Shown here one piece after another: positions 63,532-64,000 of a DNA stretch of 64,000 bases (positions within the stretch are counted from its first letter, which is position 1; each line of letters opens with the position of its first letter). This DNA is from Alphaproteobacteria bacterium (GTDB lineage: Bacteria; Pseudomonadota; Alphaproteobacteria; Bin65): NCBI GenBank assembly GCA_022819985.1, contig JAJEGH010000013.1, positions 124,001 through 188,000 on the forward strand. Direction: 5' to 3'. Both the position numbers and the translations under genes were made by a program. The notes under the pieces are model-generated. The model was not told where the DNA came from, did no database searches, and worked only from the letters and a program-made list of their open reading frames with translations.

Positions 63532-64000
63532 GCCACCCCCAGGTAGGCTTCGATCACATCCGGGTTCCGCGCCACGGCTTCCGGGCGGCCCTGGGCAATG
63601 AGCTTGCCAAAATCGAGTACCACAAGGCGTTCGGCGAGACCCATGACCAGGCCCATGTCGTGATCGACCACCAACAGCGCGCAGTTGGTTTCGACCGCGA
63701 TGCTCCGAAGGATGTCTGACAGATTCTCCTTCTCGACCTTGTTCAGGCCGGCGCCCGGTTCGTCGAGCAGGACGATCTGCGGGTTTGCCGCCATGGCGCG
63801 CGCCACCTCGGCGACCCGTTGCAGGCCGAGGGGCAGTGATGTCGCGCCTGCGTCGGCATAGTCCGCCAGACCCAGGAGGTTCATCCAGTAGTCGGCGCGT
63901 TCGGCGGCCAACCGCTCCAGACGACCGTGGATCGGCAGGCGAAGCATTGCCGACAACATGCCGCAGCGCCCCGCGCTGTAGGCGCCCATCATGATGTTCT
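63528..64000 (-). CDS. livG: Branched-chain amino-acid-type ABC transporter ATP-binding protein, partial
   Basis: The C-terminal ~157 residues of a LivG-like ATPase; the Walker A half is beyond the window edge. Visible are N-I-M-M-G-A-Y at the edge, L-P-L-G-L-Q-R-V-A-E-V-A-R-A (degenerate signature, normal for LivG), V-L-L-D-E-P-G-A-G-L and V-V-D-H-D-M-G-L-V. Confidence 0.9.
   Translation of the reverse strand, partial: NIMMGAYSAGRCGMLSAMLRLPIHGRLERLAAERADYWMNLLGLADYADAGATSLPLGLQRVAEVARAMAANPQIVLLDEPGAGLNKVEKENLSDILRSIAVETNCALLVVDHDMGLVMGLAERLVVLDFGKLIAQGRPEAVARNPDVIEAYLGVA

Overview
The window reads as high-GC alphaproteobacterial chromosome, probably a Rhodospirillales-like or marine or host-associated lineage. 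The lineage call is inferred from the bL21 ribosomal protein with a helix-hairpin-helix tail, the many TRAP and ABC uptake systems, the methylated-amine genes and the overall base composition. Both tRNA genes (Glu-TTC, Leu-TAA) encode their CCA ends. No prophage, CRISPR array or replication origin was seen.

Layout. (1) 1-4813: a partial serine hydrolase, then a TRAP transporter (dctP-dctQ-dctM) whose last gene overlaps a fused double isochorismatase-type hydrolase. (2) 5165-19205: a putative peptide natural-product (RiPP) locus of the NHLP (nitrile hydratase leader peptide) type. It holds an 83-residue precursor whose core after the leader is only Leu-Cys-Cys-Cys-Trp. It also holds a terpene-cyclase/prenyltransferase-fold enzyme that carries an NHLP leader at its own N-terminus, an uncharacterised 370-aa protein, a three-gene NHLP export system (HlyD-like adaptor, C39 peptidase-ABC exporter, second ABC exporter), an RND (MMPL) transporter with a LolA-like partner, and a flavin-dependent tryptophan-halogenase homologue. 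No lanthionine synthetase, YcaO or radical-SAM gene is present, so the chemistry looks unlike the known NHLP products. This is the most interesting part of the window.

(3) 19206-20253: a repeat-rich intergenic region with an orphan promoter and an operator-like palindrome. (4) 20254-22381: rplU-rpmA and a 2-oxoglutarate/Fe oxygenase. (5) 22378-37391, almost all minus strand: a spermidine/putrescine-type ABC importer joined to an adenosine-deaminase-family gene with an altered active site. Upstream of it lies a methylated-amine block: two MttB-family methyltransferases, two dimethylglycine-dehydrogenase-like flavoproteins and a DAO-family oxidase. (6) 37636-51588: a Rieske oxygenase, toxin-antitoxin fragments, icmF (fused acyl-CoA mutase), a YghU-like GST, an adenylate/guanylate cyclase, tRNAs, a nitronate-monooxygenase-like gene, hemerythrin, an orphan HigA, and housekeeping genes (cinA-like, sfsA, map).

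(7) 51585-52347: remnants of insertion sequences. (8) 52348-62733: a catabolic island with an M20-family protein that has lost one metal site, an IclR regulator, a second Pot-type ABC importer, three M14-type deacylase paralogues and an amidohydrolase. They probably work together to import and deacylate an N-acylated small molecule. (9) 62803-64000: livF and the beginning of livG of a branched-chain amino-acid-type importer that continues beyond the window.

All calls come from reading the sequence by eye. Family names rest on recognised motifs and remembered family patterns, with no database search.
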